Assembly (NCBI RefSeq): GCF_900100625.1
Contig: NZ_FMTY01000001.1
Coordinates: 372,001-436,000 of the forward strand
DNA from: Flavobacterium saliperosum
Lineage (GTDB): Bacteria; Bacteroidota; Bacteroidia; Flavobacteriales; Flavobacteriaceae
Reading direction: 5' to 3'
Length of the DNA: 64,000 nt
Shown: piece after piece, positions 1-9,671 of the stretch
Numbering within the stretch: position 1 is the stretch's first letter
Layout: each line of letters opens with the position of its first letter
The notes under the pieces: model-generated
What the model was told of the DNA's origin: nothing
The model's input: the letters and a program-made list of their open reading frames with translations, nothing else
Databases searched by the model: none
Position numbers and translations under genes: made by a program

Positions 1-609
1 ACCTTATCAACCGCTCCTGAAGCGAAAGTGGAACATGACGCCAGCAATTACGGGGTATACAAAGGGATTTTCGTTGGCTCATCCGGTACTGTTTATGTGA
101 ACATCAATAACACCAACACCGTTTCAGCAAAAATGGTTATTGACGGAACGGTTTACAATTTCACCACTACGGAAGCCGTCTCGAACGGGCAGGAAATTTC
201 AGGATTAACCTTTACCAACGGAACTTCATCTTTCGATTTTAATGTGTTGGCCGATGGAGAAAACCCGTTGATTAACAATCTGAACATTAGTGGACATTCC
301 AATGCATCCGTACAGATTTTTAAAGAATATTCCTTTGCACACATCAAATGTTATCTGGGAACTTTTAGCGGAGATTCCGTTGGTGTTTTCAATATCGCCA
401 CCACATCCGACGGTTATGCCCTTGGATTAGCACTTCCCAATGACGACACGTTTGCGATTTACCTCGATGGATCCATTACCGGAACATCCATTACCGGAAC
501 TTTCGATGGAGGTGCATTTTCGGGAACCATAAACAACAATACAATAAGCGGTACCTGGCAAAATTCAGTGCCTGAAAACGGCACCTGGACGGGTACGAGA
601 AAATTATAG
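1..609 (+). CDS. C-terminal part of a secreted or surface protein, unknown function
   Basis: The frame is open from base 1, so the gene begins outside the window and only about 202 C-terminal residues are seen. The visible part is rich in Gly, Thr, Ser and Asn. It ends in short beta-like repeats (GSITGTSITGTFDGG, then SGTINNNTISGTW), a composition typical of exported beta-rich proteins of Bacteroidetes. I recognise no domain, catalytic motif or type IX sorting tail. A GTG at position 28 lies in frame but is most likely internal. The gene ends 18 bases before a strong hairpin terminator, so it is transcribed separately from rpoD. Confidence 0.6.
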   Translation, partial: TLSTAPEAKVEHDASNYGVYKGIFVGSSGTVYVNINNTNTVSAKMVIDGTVYNFTTTEAVSNGQEISGLTFTNGTSSFDFNVLADGENPLINNLNISGHSNASVQIFKEYSFAHIKCYLGTFSGDSVGVFNIATTSDGYALGLALPNDDTFAIYLDGSITGTSITGTFDGGAFSGTINNNTISGTWQNSVPENGTWTGTRKL

Positions 610-627
610 AGTTAGTTATTTGATTGT

Positions 628-674
628 AACAGTTCTTTCAGGGCATATTCTCTGAAAGAACTGTTATTTTTTTT
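628..674 (+). terminator. Rho-independent terminator behind the first gene
   Basis: A perfect 14-bp stem (628-641 with 652-665) has a 10-base loop and is followed by eight T residues (667-674). It separates the partial gene from rpoD. Confidence 0.9.
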
Positions 675-746
675 ATAGAGTTGTAACTTTTTTGCAACCT
701 TTTACGTATAACTACCTGAACACTTAAAAGACAAGGAGATTCTTAA

Positions 747-1610
747 ATGAGACAACTTAAAATCACCAAGCAGGTTACTAACCGTGAAACTGCTTCCTTA
801 GACAAATACCTTCAGGAAATTGGGAAAGTTGATTTAATTACTGCCGATGAAGAAGTAGAATTAGCACAACGCATTAAAGCCGGAGACCAGAGAGCATTAG
901 AAAAATTAACGAAAGCTAATTTGCGTTTCGTGGTTTCGGTGGCAAAACAATACCAAAATCAGGGTTTAACATTACCCGATTTAATTAACGAAGGTAACTT
1001 GGGTTTAATTAAAGCTGCGCAACGTTTCGACGAAACGCGTGGATTTAAGTTTATATCTTATGCCGTATGGTGGATCCGTCAATCAATCCTTCAGGCATTA
1101 GCCGAACAGTCCCGTATTGTTCGTTTACCATTGAATAAAATTGGGTCGATAAATAAAATCAATAAAATGTATGCTTTGTTGGAGCAATCCAACGAGCGCG
1201 CACCTTCAGCAGAAGAAATCGCACAGGAATTGGACATGACCGTGAATGACGTTAAAGAGAGTATGAAAAACTCCGGTCGTCATTTATCGATGGATGCACC
1301 GCTTGTGGAAGGGGAAGATTCCAACTTATACGACGTTTTACGTTCTGGAGAATCACCAAATCCGGACAGGGAACTGATTCACGAATCGTTACGTACGGAA
1401 ATCGAAAGAGCATTGGAAACATTGACACCAAGAGAAGCGGACGTGGTGCGTTTGTATTTTGGATTGGGCGACCAACACCCGATGACGCTGGAAGAAATCG
1501 GTGAAACTTTCGACTTAACGCGTGAGCGTGTACGTCAGATTAAAGAGAAAGCCATCCGAAGACTGAAACATACTTCAAGAAGTAAAATTCTTAAGACTTA
1601 CTTAGGATAG
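747..1610 (+). CDS. rpoD: Primary RNA polymerase sigma factor, short Bacteroidetes type
   Basis: This 287-residue protein is a group 1 sigma-70 factor that directs RNA polymerase to housekeeping promoters. Region 1.2 opens it ([16 protein letters not shown]). Region 2 follows with [16 protein letters not shown] and the -10 recognition/melting helix around [16 protein letters not shown]. Region 3 comes next, and region 4 has the helix-turn-helix [19 protein letters not shown]. It lacks region 1.1 and the large non-conserved insert of E. coli RpoD, as is usual for Bacteroidetes. Members of this group read TTG / TAnnTTTG promoters, and such boxes precede many genes here. ATG at 747 sits just after AAGGAGATTC, a rare Shine-Dalgarno-like stretch for this phylum. 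Confidence 0.95.
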   Translation: MRQLKITKQVTNRETASLDKYLQEIGKVDLITADEEVELAQRIKAGDQRALEKLTKANLRFVVSVAKQYQNQGLTLPDLINEGNLGLIKAAQRFDETRGFKFISYAVWWIRQSILQALAEQSRIVRLPLNKIGSINKINKMYALLEQSNERAPSAEEIAQELDMTVNDVKESMKNSGRHLSMDAPLVEGEDSNLYDVLRSGESPNPDRELIHESLRTEIERALETLTPREADVVRLYFGLGDQHPMTLEEIGETFDLTRERVRQIKEKAIRRLKHTSRSKILKTYLG

Positions 1611-1704
1611 TTGGAAATTTCGTTAAAAAGTTGTAAATTGAATTGTTTATTTTAACTTTACAGACGAAAATTTGACAGATGTCCATAAAAATATAGAAAG
1701 TAAC

Positions 1705-1731
1705 AACAGTTTCAATAACTGTTCGTTTTTT
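1705..1731 (+). terminator. First terminator behind rpoD
   Basis: A 7-bp stem (AACAGTT 1705-1711 with AACTGTT 1717-1723) is followed by CG and six T residues. It is weaker than the second hairpin at 1744. Confidence 0.6.
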
Positions 1732-1743
1732 GATTGATGATTG

Positions 1744-1775
1744 AAACTCCGGCTGATTACCGGAGTTTTGCTTTT
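1744..1775 (+). terminator. Second terminator behind rpoD
   Basis: A perfect 9-bp stem (AAACTCCGG 1744-1752 with CCGGAGTTT 1760-1768) has a 7-base loop and a T-rich tail. It lies just before the rpe promoter box, so rpoD and rpe look like separate units. Confidence 0.8.
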
Positions 1776-1780
1776 TATAC

Positions 1781-1788
1781 TATCTTTG
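1781..1788 (+). promoter_or_regulatory. -7 box for rpe (TATCTTTG)
   Basis: An exact match to TAnnTTTG, 28 bases before the rpe ATG. No TTG lies at the usual 17-23 base distance; the upstream element would overlap the rpoD terminator. Confidence 0.6.
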
Positions 1789-1816
1789 CAAAAACAACAC
1801 AACAACATTAAATACC

Positions 1817-2482
1817 ATGAGTAAACAAACTCTAATAGCACCATCCGTGCTGGCAGCAGATTTCGCCAATTTACAACGCGACATCGAAATGATTAACCAA
1901 AGTGAAGCCGATTGGTTTCACATTGATGTGATGGACGGACTTTTCGTTCCCAACATATCCTATGGCATGCCGGTAATTGAAGCCATCAAAAAGCACGCGA
2001 CTAAACCTTTAGACGTACACTTGATGATTGAAAAACCGGAAAGATACATTGAAACATTCGCTAAAATAGGTGCCGATATCATTACTGTTCACTACGAAGC
2101 TACCGTTCACTTACACCGAACACTTACACAAATTAAAAATGCAGGTTGTAAAGCAGGTGTGGTTTTGAATTTATCAACTCCAGTTTCTGTTTTGGAAGAC
2201 ATTCTTCCAGAATGTTACATGGTTTTGATTATGTCGATAAACCCAGGATTTGGAGGACAGAAATTTGAAGAGATAACCTATAACAAGGTTCGAAAACTGC
2301 GAAAAATGATTAACGACCAAGGCTTAAACACCCTGATTGAAATTGACGGTGGCGTTACCGATAAAAACGCAAAACAACTTGTTGAAGCCGGAGCGGATGT
2401 ATTGGTAGCCGGAAGTTATATCTTCAATGCCGAAAATCCGATTGAAACGACTGCGCATCTGAAAAAAATTACCCAAATATAA
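1817..2482 (+). CDS. rpe: Ribulose-phosphate 3-epimerase
   Basis: A cytosolic TIM-barrel enzyme that interconverts ribulose 5-phosphate and xylulose 5-phosphate in the pentose phosphate pathway. The 221-residue length is normal for the family. Visible signatures are SVLAADFANL at the N-terminus, the metal-binding strand HIDVMDGLFVPN, DVHLMIEKPE, the flexible loop MSINPGFGGQKF, and the phosphate-binding end EIDGGV then ADVLVAGSYIF. It stands alone between its own promoter box and a bidirectional terminator. Confidence 0.96.
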   Translation: MSKQTLIAPSVLAADFANLQRDIEMINQSEADWFHIDVMDGLFVPNISYGMPVIEAIKKHATKPLDVHLMIEKPERYIETFAKIGADIITVHYEATVHLHRTLTQIKNAGCKAGVVLNLSTPVSVLEDILPECYMVLIMSINPGFGGQKFEEITYNKVRKLRKMINDQGLNTLIEIDGGVTDKNAKQLVEAGADVLVAGSYIFNAENPIETTAHLKKITQI

Positions 2483-2486
2483 AAAC

Positions 2487-2521
2487 AAAAAAAAAGGCGC
2501 TGATATCTCAGCGCCTTTTTT
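2487..2521. terminator. Bidirectional terminator between rpe and the CBS gene
   Basis: An 8-bp stem GGCGCTGA/TCAGCGCC (2496-2503 with 2508-2515) with a 4-base loop. Nine A precede it and six T follow, so it can end transcripts from both sides. Confidence 0.9.
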
Positions 2522-2942
2522 AATTGTATTGTTCTAACAGATACCGAATAAGATCGGTTGTGGTCACTATTCCCACCAACAAACCGCCTTTACACACCGG
2601 CAAGGCATGAAATTCTTTGGAAGCCAATATTTCAGCAGCTTCTTTAATTGTGGTTTCCGGTGTAATGGTAACCAGATGTTTACTCATAACCTGTTCAATA
2701 GTAAACATATTATAAACCGTCACATCCACCACTTCGTCTTCATCATCTGCGGCATCAACATAGGAAATCCGTAGCAAATCGGTATAACTTAATATCCCAA
2801 GAATTTTACTGCCGCTAACTACAGGAATATGACGAATTTTGTGTTCTTTAAACAAACTTTCGGCCTTGGTCAAGTCGTCCGTCAAATTCAATTTTACTAC
2901 ATTTTGCGTCATTATAGTCGACACCTGAACATGCTGTTTCAT
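2520..2942 (-). CDS. CBS-domain pair protein
   Basis: The 140-residue protein is made of two CBS domains, a Bateman module that usually senses adenine nucleotides. The first covers about residues 8-60 (STIMTQNVVKL, then HIPVVSGSKILGILSYTDLL). The second covers about 85-138 (VMSKHLVTITPETTI, then ALPVCKGGLLVGIVTTTDLI). There is no attached enzyme or transporter domain, so the target is unknown. It ends in the shared terminator with rpe and is divergent from nothing; tolC lies upstream on the same strand 74 bases away. Confidence 0.85.
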   Translation of the reverse strand: MKQHVQVSTIMTQNVVKLNLTDDLTKAESLFKEHKIRHIPVVSGSKILGILSYTDLLRISYVDAADDEDEVVDVTVYNMFTIEQVMSKHLVTITPETTIKEAAEILASKEFHALPVCKGGLLVGIVTTTDLIRYLLEQYN

Positions 2943-3016
2943 AATTGTAACTTATTGATTATAAATAAATTTACTACTATAAAGTTACAAAATTGATGAC
3001 AAATGTCAGTTAAAAT

Positions 3017-4342
3017 TTAAAACTTGATATTTCCTGCAATTTCATTAAGCATGACCTCAGAAATTTTGGCCTGAAATTTAGCACTGCTGTTTCTGGCAAT
3101 CGCATTTACATAATTTTGCTGTGCACTACGGAATTCAATAGTGGTAATGGTTCCGATTCTGAATTTCTCCAAAGTGATTTCGAGATTTCGCTTGGCAATC
3201 GCTTCATTGTTCTCTTCCAGTTTGGCTAATTCCACATTGGTCAGATACGTCTGAAAAAGGGAAGCCAGCTGCGAAGTAATCGTTTGTTTCTGCTGCTCGA
3301 TAACAAGCGTGGAATTCTCTACCTGAAGTTTGGCTATTTTTTCGTTCCGATTCTGAAGAAACCCGTTAAAGATATTCAACGAAGCCGAAACACCATAATT
3401 AAACCCCCTTCCCGAGGATTGTGACACGAATCCCAAACTGGACTCCGAGCGGTTAAAAGTATACCCCGAATTTAATTGTACGGTCGGATACCGATTGGCA
3501 CGGACTTGCTTCAAATCCAACTCGGCAACCGTTTTATTCAGCAACGCCATTTGCAACTGCGGATTTTGTTTTTCCACCAGGGCATTCAAATCAACCAATT
3601 TCAATGTATCATCGACTGCAACTTCTTCCACAACCTTAAAATCAGTGGCAACATCACGGGCCAAAAGTTCATTTAACCGAATCTTAGTAGTTTCAAACAG
3701 CTCTTTCTGTTTCAACAGATTCGACAAATCGGTATTCAGATCCACCTGGGCATTCAACACTTCCAGTTTGGATGCTTTTCCGATGGTAAATCGGTTCTCG
3801 GCTGTTTTTAAACGTTGTTTTGAAATTACAATCGTAGTATCCAACGCGTTTACCAATTGTTGTTGTTGCACCAAATCGTAATAGGTGGTCATGACATCGC
3901 TGACCTTCGTTAATACCATCATTTTCAGCTGTACTTCGCCTTGTTTTTCCAAGGCTTTCAGTTGATCGTATCTTGCAAACATCCGGAACCCGTCGAAAAC
4001 CGTCCATCCTAAACTCACCCCATACACCAAGCTGTTGTTTTTGGCATTATCCAATTCACGAACTTCTCCGGTGGCTTGTGTTTGCTTGGTATTCTGAATC
4101 GTATTGCTCTGCGTTAAAGTAGCGTCCAGTTTTGGCAGCATCCCTGCATTGGCAATGCTTTTATTCTCTTTGCTTACTTCAGCATCATTGGAAGCAATTT
4201 TAATGTCGTAATTATTTTTCAGCGCAATCTGAACCGCTTCATCCACCGTCAATACTTCCTGAGCATTCCCATGGAAGAAAACGGCTAAAAGCATCACTAT
4301 CTGAAATAAAATTTTATATCTCATACCCTTACTCCTTTTCAT
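3017..4342 (-). CDS. TolC-family outer-membrane efflux protein
   Basis: Outer-membrane channel of a tripartite RND pump. It begins with a signal peptide (MRYKILFQIVMLLA, cleaved near GNAQ) followed by two OEP repeats of long coiled-coil helices, e.g. LTVDEAVQIALKNNYDIK near the start and EKFRIGTITTIEFRSAQQNYVNA near the end. The total of 441 residues is typical. The first ATG (4342) overlaps the pump gene by 14 bases. A second in-frame ATG at 4324 lies 7 bases after GGAG and leaves the signal peptide intact, so it may be the true start. It is the third gene of the adaptor-pump-channel operon. Confidence 0.9.
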   Translation of the reverse strand: MKRSKGMRYKILFQIVMLLAVFFHGNAQEVLTVDEAVQIALKNNYDIKIASNDAEVSKENKSIANAGMLPKLDATLTQSNTIQNTKQTQATGEVRELDNAKNNSLVYGVSLGWTVFDGFRMFARYDQLKALEKQGEVQLKMMVLTKVSDVMTTYYDLVQQQQLVNALDTTIVISKQRLKTAENRFTIGKASKLEVLNAQVDLNTDLSNLLKQKELFETTKIRLNELLARDVATDFKVVEEVAVDDTLKLVDLNALVEKQNPQLQMALLNKTVAELDLKQVRANRYPTVQLNSGYTFNRSESSLGFVSQSSGRGFNYGVSASLNIFNGFLQNRNEKIAKLQVENSTLVIEQQKQTITSQLASLFQTYLTNVELAKLEENNEAIAKRNLEITLEKFRIGTITTIEFRSAQQNYVNAIARNSSAKFQAKISEVMLNEIAGNIKF

Positions 4343-7300
4343 AATCTTTAATATTGTCGAATTCCGGACGGTGCTTTTTCTCGCGAGACCACATCAGATA
4401 AATAGCCGGAATCACGAATAACGTCAGCAATAGGGAGAATAAGGTTCCGCCAACAATCACCACTCCCATCCCAATTCTACTGGTAGACGCTGCTCCCAAT
4501 GACATCGCAATCGGCAATGCCCCTAACGCAATCGCCAAACTCGTCATCAGAATCGGACGCAAACGGGATTCGGAAGCTTCCATAATCGCCTGATATTTCG
4601 GTTTGCCCTGTTCGCGCAACTGATTTGCAAATTCAACTATCAGAATACCGTTCTTCGTTACCAGTCCGATCAGCATAATCGTTCCAATCTGACTGAAGAT
4701 ATTCCATGTCTGTCCGAACAGCCACAAGGAAAACAAGGCTCCGGCTACTGCCATCGGTACGGTTAAAATGATAATGAACGGATCGATGAAACTTTCAAAC
4801 TGCGCTGCTAAAATCAGGAAGATTAACAATAGAGCCAATCCGAAAGCGAAAGACGTATTCGAACTACTCTCCACAAAATCACGGGATTCCCCGCTCAAAT
4901 CGGTGGTAAAACTGTCGTCCAGCACTTTCTCCTTGATGCGCTCCATGGCTTCGATTCCGTCACTGATACTTTTTCCGGGCGCCAATCCGGCAGAAACCGT
5001 AGCGGCCATATACCGATTATTGTGATATAATTGTGGTGGACTGCTTTTCTCTTCAATCGTAACCAGATTATCCAGTTGAATAAGTTCTCCGGAAGTACTT
5101 TTCACGAATATGGAAGTCAGATCCATCGGTGCATTTCGGTCTTTTTTGTCGAATTGCCCCATCACCTGATATTGTTTTCCGTTCATCATGAAATAGCCGA
5201 AACGTTGTCCGCTCAATGAAAGTTGTAGCGTTTGTGCCACATCAATAATGGAAACACCCAAACTTTGCGCTTTTTCCCGGTCGATGGTCACATAGATTTC
5301 CGGTTTGTTGAATTTCAGATTCACATCGGTATTGGAAAAGGTTGGGTCTTTGGCCGCTTCTTCCATAAACTGCGGGATTTTCTCTTCCAGTTTTTTGAAA
5401 TTCGGAGCCTGGATTACGAACTGTATCGGTAATCCACCTCTTCGGTTCACCGCAATGGTTGGGGATTCGGATACCGATACTTTCGCTTCCGAATACTGCT
5501 TTGTCCATTTGGTTAAGCCTTCCGCAATTTCCTTTTGCGAACGTTCTCTTTCATCGGGTTGTACCAAAGCGATACGTGCTCTTCCGGAGTTTACCGATGA
5601 AGAACCAAACCCTGGTGACGTGATAATCAAACTCACTTTTTTCTCCGGAATCGAATCGTTTATCAATTCGGTCAAATCCGCCATGAAGCGATCCATGTAA
5701 TCGTAGGAAGCTCCTTCAGGTGCCGTTACGTTTACGCCGATAAAACTTCGGTCGTCATACGGTGCCGTTTCTTTGGGAAGCGTACTGAAAAACAGATAAA
5801 TCAAGCCCATACAACCGATAAGAATCGGGAAACTCAACCATTTGCGTTTCATAAATCCTTCGAGTGCCTGCGCATAGGAAGAATTCATTTTCTGGAAATA
5901 AGGCTCGGTTACTACGTAAATTCTGGATTTTTTCTGTTCGCCGCCTTTCATCAGATACGCGTTTAACATTGGCGTAAGGGTTAACGACACAAAAGCCGAA
6001 ATCAATACCGCAGCACCAATCACCACTCCGAATTCACGGAACAAGCGTCCTACGAAACCTTCTAGGAAGATTACCGGTAAGAACACGGCCGCCAACGTAA
6101 CGGAAATCGAAATTACCGCAAAGAAAATCTCATTTGATCCTTTTATGGCCGCTTCGATTGGTGTCATGCCTTCTTCTACTTTTTTGAAGATGTTCTCGGT
6201 TACCACGATTCCATCATCCACCACCAATCCGGTTGCCAATACAATCGCTAACAAGGTTAACACGTTTACGGAAAACCCGCACAGGTACATGATGAAAAAA
6301 GTCGCGATTAATGATACCGGAATATCAATTAACGGTCGGAACGCAATCGCCCAATCCCGGAAGAAAACATAGATAATCAAGACCACCAAAATAATGGATA
6401 GCAATAGTGTTTCCGCCACTTCCAAAACCGCTTTTTTAACGAAAACCGTGTTGTCAATCGCAATATTCAGTTTGAAATCTTTGGGTAAATCCTTTTTTAA
6501 CTGGTCGTATTGTTCGTAAAATTTTTCTGCAATGTCCAGATAATTGGTTCCCGGTTGCGGAATAATCGCCATACCCACCATCGGCTGACCCGAATCGGAA
6601 AGTTTGGTTTCCAGATTTTCTGCTTCCAACGAGGCTTTACCGATATCGCTTAGACGGACAATCTTATCGCCTTCCGCTTTGATGATTATATTATTGAAAC
6701 CTTCCTCCGTTGACAGATTCCCAAGTGTTTTTACCGTAAGTTCGGTATTCGCACCGGTTAATTTCCCGGAAGGCAATTCCACATTTTGTTTGTTCAACGC
6801 TTCCCGTACATCAGCTACCGTACAACCGTAGGATGCCAACCGTACCGGGTCGATCCACAAACGCATCGCATATTTTCGTTGTCCCCAAATCTGAACGCTA
6901 CTCACACCCGGAATCGTTTGCAATCGTTGGGAAAGCACATTGTCGGCATAATCGGTAAGCTCCAAAACGTTTTTATTGTCACTTTGCACCGTCATCGTAA
7001 TAATCGGCTCCGAATCGGCATCCGCTTTGGAAACCACCGGAGGCGCATCAATATCCTGCGGCAAACTACGTACGGCCTGGGATACTTTATCACGAACATC
7101 ATTAGCGGCTTCTTCCAGGTTCTTATCAAGGTTGAATTCAATCGTAATGTTACTTCGTCCCTGACTGCTCGAAGACGTAATGTTTCGGATGCCGTCGATG
7201 GAATTCACCGCTTTTTCTAGCGGTTCGGTAATCTGCGATTCGATGATATCGGCGTTGGCACCGGCGTAATTGGTTTGCACCGAAATCTGTGCCGGATCGA

Positions 7301-7418
7301 TAGACGGGAATTCACGCACCCCTAAAAAAGTATACCCAATGATTCCGAAAAGGATTAACATCAGGTTCATCACTATCGTTAAAACCGGTCTTTTTATACT
7401 TAAAGTGGATAAACTCAT
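4329..7418 (-). CDS. RND-family efflux pump inner-membrane transporter (HAE1/AcrB-like)
   Basis: This 1029-residue transporter has the usual AcrB length and plan: an N-terminal membrane helix, a periplasmic porter domain, six helices, a second porter domain and six more helices. The proton-relay motif is visible as LATGLVVDDGIVVTEN in helix 4, with two adjacent Asp, and the second half carries IGTIMLIGLVTKNGILIVEFAN. It should drive export of small hydrophobic compounds or drugs with the adaptor 6 bases upstream and the TolC-like channel downstream. The substrate cannot be read from the sequence, and no local regulator gene is present. Confidence 0.95.
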   Translation of the reverse strand: MSLSTLSIKRPVLTIVMNLMLILFGIIGYTFLGVREFPSIDPAQISVQTNYAGANADIIESQITEPLEKAVNSIDGIRNITSSSSQGRSNITIEFNLDKNLEEAANDVRDKVSQAVRSLPQDIDAPPVVSKADADSEPIITMTVQSDNKNVLELTDYADNVLSQRLQTIPGVSSVQIWGQRKYAMRLWIDPVRLASYGCTVADVREALNKQNVELPSGKLTGANTELTVKTLGNLSTEEGFNNIIIKAEGDKIVRLSDIGKASLEAENLETKLSDSGQPMVGMAIIPQPGTNYLDIAEKFYEQYDQLKKDLPKDFKLNIAIDNTVFVKKAVLEVAETLLLSIILVVLIIYVFFRDWAIAFRPLIDIPVSLIATFFIMYLCGFSVNVLTLLAIVLATGLVVDDGIVVTENIFKKVEEGMTPIEAAIKGSNEIFFAVISISVTLAAVFLPVIFLEGFVGRLFREFGVVIGAAVLISAFVSLTLTPMLNAYLMKGGEQKKSRIYVVTEPYFQKMNSSYAQALEGFMKRKWLSFPILIGCMGLIYLFFSTLPKETAPYDDRSFIGVNVTAPEGASYDYMDRFMADLTELINDSIPEKKVSLIITSPGFGSSSVNSGRARIALVQPDERERSQKEIAEGLTKWTKQYSEAKVSVSESPTIAVNRRGGLPIQFVIQAPNFKKLEEKIPQFMEEAAKDPTFSNTDVNLKFNKPEIYVTIDREKAQSLGVSIIDVAQTLQLSLSGQRFGYFMMNGKQYQVMGQFDKKDRNAPMDLTSIFVKSTSGELIQLDNLVTIEEKSSPPQLYHNNRYMAATVSAGLAPGKSISDGIEAMERIKEKVLDDSFTTDLSGESRDFVESSSNTSFAFGLALLLIFLILAAQFESFIDPFIIILTVPMAVAGALFSLWLFGQTWNIFSQIGTIMLIGLVTKNGILIVEFANQLREQGKPKYQAIMEASESRLRPILMTSLAIALGALPIAMSLGAASTSRIGMGVVIVGGTLFSLLLTLFVIPAIYLMWSREKKHRPEFDNIKDYEKE

Positions 7419-7424
7419 ACTATC

Positions 7425-8489
7425 TTACTTTAAAGTTACTTTCACCGGTGAATCGTCTTTTAAGGTCATCACACCGCTGGTTAAAACCGTATCTCCGGGT
7501 TTCAGTCCGGTAAGTACCAAAACGTCTTTATCCGTTCGGGCGCCAGTTTCCACCATTACTTCTTTTGCTTTTCCGTTTACGGAAACAAACACTTTTTTCC
7601 CGTTTTGCACCGGAATGAGCGCTTCTGTGGGCACTAATAAAGCATCGTTGATTTTTTCAAGAGGTAAAGCGACGTTTGCAAAAGTCCCCGGAATCAATTT
7701 TCCGTTCGGGTTTTGGGCAATAGCACGCATTTTTAACGTTCGTGTGGCCACTTCGATTCCCGGTTCGATAGCATAAATTTTGGCCGAAAACTGTTCTTTG
7801 GAACCTGCCACGGTGAAAGACAGAAGTGTATTGATTTTCATTTGAGTCGCGTATTTTTCCGGGATGGAAAACGTGATTTTCACCTGAGTGGTGTTGACCA
7901 GATTGGCAATAACGGTAGTTGGCGTAACGTAGGTTCCTTTTGAAATGGAACGCAATCCGATTTTTCCTGAAAAAGGGGCTTTTACCGATGTTTTGGCGAT
8001 TTGTGCCTGTATGAGTTGGGTTTGCGCTTGTGCGGAACGGAAATCGGCACTGGCGATATCGTATTCTTCCTGACTGATGGCTTCTTTTTGAAGCAGCAGT
8101 CGTGCTCTTCTTTCGTTTTCCGAAGCTAAAGTTTGCCTGGTTCTTGCCTGAGACAATTGGGCACGAAGTTCCAGGTCGTTTATCTTAAGAAGTTGTTGTC
8201 CTTTTGCCACAACGGTTCCTTCTTCAAAATTGATGCTTTCCACGATACCGGAAACTTCGCTTCGGATTTCCACCTGTTCGTTGGCATCGATGGAACCGGA
8301 CAGCGAAAGATTATCGGAGAAAACCTGTGGTTTTAAAACGATTCCGGTGACTTTTGCCGGTCTTTTATCTCCGCCGCCGCCTTTTCCTTTCCCGTTTTCT
8401 TCCTTTGCGCTATTTTCGGATATTCGGTAAAAAATCATCCCTCCCAAAACAACAGCAAGAGCAAAATAAATTATGTATTTGAATTTCAT
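7425..8489 (-). CDS. RND efflux periplasmic adaptor (HlyD/MFP family)
   Basis: Membrane-fusion protein linking the pump to the TolC-like channel. The 354 residues show an N-terminal membrane anchor (KYIIYFALAVVLGGMIFY), a charged Gly/Lys linker (about 28-43), a lipoyl half-motif (GIVESINFEEGTVVAKGQ), a short alpha-hairpin (about 110-150) and the second lipoyl half with beta-barrel (VKAPFSGKIGLRSISKGTYV). It is the first gene of the operon and has an exact TAGCTTTG box 46 bases upstream. Confidence 0.93.
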   Translation of the reverse strand: MKFKYIIYFALAVVLGGMIFYRISENSAKEENGKGKGGGGDKRPAKVTGIVLKPQVFSDNLSLSGSIDANEQVEIRSEVSGIVESINFEEGTVVAKGQQLLKINDLELRAQLSQARTRQTLASENERRARLLLQKEAISQEEYDIASADFRSAQAQTQLIQAQIAKTSVKAPFSGKIGLRSISKGTYVTPTTVIANLVNTTQVKITFSIPEKYATQMKINTLLSFTVAGSKEQFSAKIYAIEPGIEVATRTLKMRAIAQNPNGKLIPGTFANVALPLEKINDALLVPTEALIPVQNGKKVFVSVNGKAKEVMVETGARTDKDVLVLTGLKPGDTVLTSGVMTLKDDSPVKVTLK

Positions 8490-8535
8490 ACGATTAAGAT
8501 AGTAGGTTTAAAACTATAAAAATATTCAGTTAAAA

Positions 8536-8543
8536 CAAAGCTA
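8536..8543 (-). promoter_or_regulatory. -7 box for the efflux operon (TAGCTTTG)
   Basis: Reads TAGCTTTG on the minus strand, 46 bases before the adaptor ATG. No convincing -33 TTG is visible. Confidence 0.55.
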
Positions 8544-8592
8544 CTTCTTATCTGACCCTTAGGGAATTTTTAAGGTGGTTTTTAACAAAATT

Positions 8593-9393
8593 TTAGCGCC
8601 CTCCTTTGAAGTTAATCATCAATTCCACTTTGTGATACAGCTCCGGAAATTCCAGCTTGAATTGACTCGGCGTTTCAAAAAAATGCTCCAGAACCACAGC
8701 CAAAAATTCAAATTTGTTCGTATAGGCATAAATTCGGAAATAATCCGATTCCATAAGACGTTTTGCATTGGGCGGATGCTGGATGTCCTGTAGGATTTCC
8801 TTAAACATATCCGAAAAAATAATCATGCTCGAATTGTTGCTTTTCATCGCCTGAAAGTTAAGCGCATGAGCAAATTCGTGAAGTCCTAAATTGTGATTAT
8901 CGTTATCGATTCGGAAGCCGTCCAAAAAATCCTTCCATGAAAAAACAAGAGCTTTTACCCTGGGATTAAATTCCCCTTTATGGTACACTTCATTAACCGT
9001 TGAATAATATTCGTGCGGGTAAATGATAATGCGCTCAAAAACATCAAAAAGATAATTTTTCATGCCAAAAGTAAGCATGGTGGAAGTGGCAGCAATCAGA
9101 ACTTTCACCTGATCGGTTATCTCCACACCTTCCTTGGCAACGAATTCGTATTCGTCTATAAAATCAGCCACCCTGTATTCGAAGTAACGTTTTTCTTTTC
9201 TGGGAAGTTTCTGATAAAACACAAACTCATTTTTAAGGATTGCCCGTTGCGCCCGTGTAATTTTTTTAGGGAAAGGATAAAAATGAATGTACAGTGGTTT
9301 GTTAAAAAAAGCAATATATCCTTTCTCAAAAACCCTGAAAAGAAGGATCCCTAAAAAAACCAGGATAAAGGAAACAAATAAAAAATCTTCCAA
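8593..9393 (-). CDS. Zinc-dependent peptidase, MtfA (DgsA anti-repressor) family
   Basis: 266 residues with one N-terminal membrane segment (FLFVSFILVFLGILLFRVF) and the metallopeptidase motif HEFAH in LGLHEFAHALNFQ, as in E. coli MtfA. The body is probably cytosolic. In E. coli MtfA binds the Mlc repressor, but no Mlc homologue is seen here, so the role is open. The start is taken as TTG at 9393: a stop codon lies directly upstream in frame, and no ATG occurs before the membrane segment. Upstream of it are the tRNA-Arg gene and its terminator. Confidence 0.8.
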   Translation of the reverse strand: MEDFLFVSFILVFLGILLFRVFEKGYIAFFNKPLYIHFYPFPKKITRAQRAILKNEFVFYQKLPRKEKRYFEYRVADFIDEYEFVAKEGVEITDQVKVLIAATSTMLTFGMKNYLFDVFERIIIYPHEYYSTVNEVYHKGEFNPRVKALVFSWKDFLDGFRIDNDNHNLGLHEFAHALNFQAMKSNNSSMIIFSDMFKEILQDIQHPPNAKRLMESDYFRIYAYTNKFEFLAVVLEHFFETPSQFKLEFPELYHKVELMINFKGGR

Positions 9394-9535
9394 TTATTAC
9401 AATTTACAGATTAGGGACTTATCAAAACCACTTAAGTTAAAACACAAACACTTAACGAATCGTTTAAAAATACAAAAAAAATCAAAACACAATATTTCGT
9501 TTCGTTTTATTTGCTAATCATAAAACGTCACTATT

Positions 9536-9586
9536 AAAAAAATGCAAAAAAACATAAAAGAAAACTTTTACTTTTTTTGCATTTTT
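9536..9586 (-). terminator. Terminator behind tRNA-Arg
   Basis: An AT-rich hairpin, with AATGCAAAAAAA facing TTTTTTTGCATT and an inner AAAG/CTTT pair, ends in a T-run on the minus strand directly behind the tRNA. Confidence 0.65.
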
Positions 9587-9591
9587 ATTGG

Positions 9592-9665
9592 TGACCTCGG
9601 AGGGGTTCGAACCCCCAACCCTCAGAGCCGAAATCTGATATTCTATCCAGTTGAACTACGAGGCC
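9592..9665 (-). tRNA. tRNA-Arg (anticodon TCG)
   Basis: On the minus strand the acceptor stem is GGCCTCG/CGAGGTC with one G-T pair, the T-loop is GTTCGAACC, and the anticodon stem TCAGA/TCTGA encloses TTTCGGC. This gives anticodon TCG, which reads CGN arginine codons. The 74 bases are followed by a genomically encoded CCA (9591-9589). Confidence 0.95.
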
Positions 9666-9671
9666 ATTTTT

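Noticed and set aside
6786..7220. 144-codon open frame antisense to the RND pump gene
   Set aside because: It overlaps a strongly conserved gene completely, has no start signal or known similarity, and looks like a codon-usage shadow.
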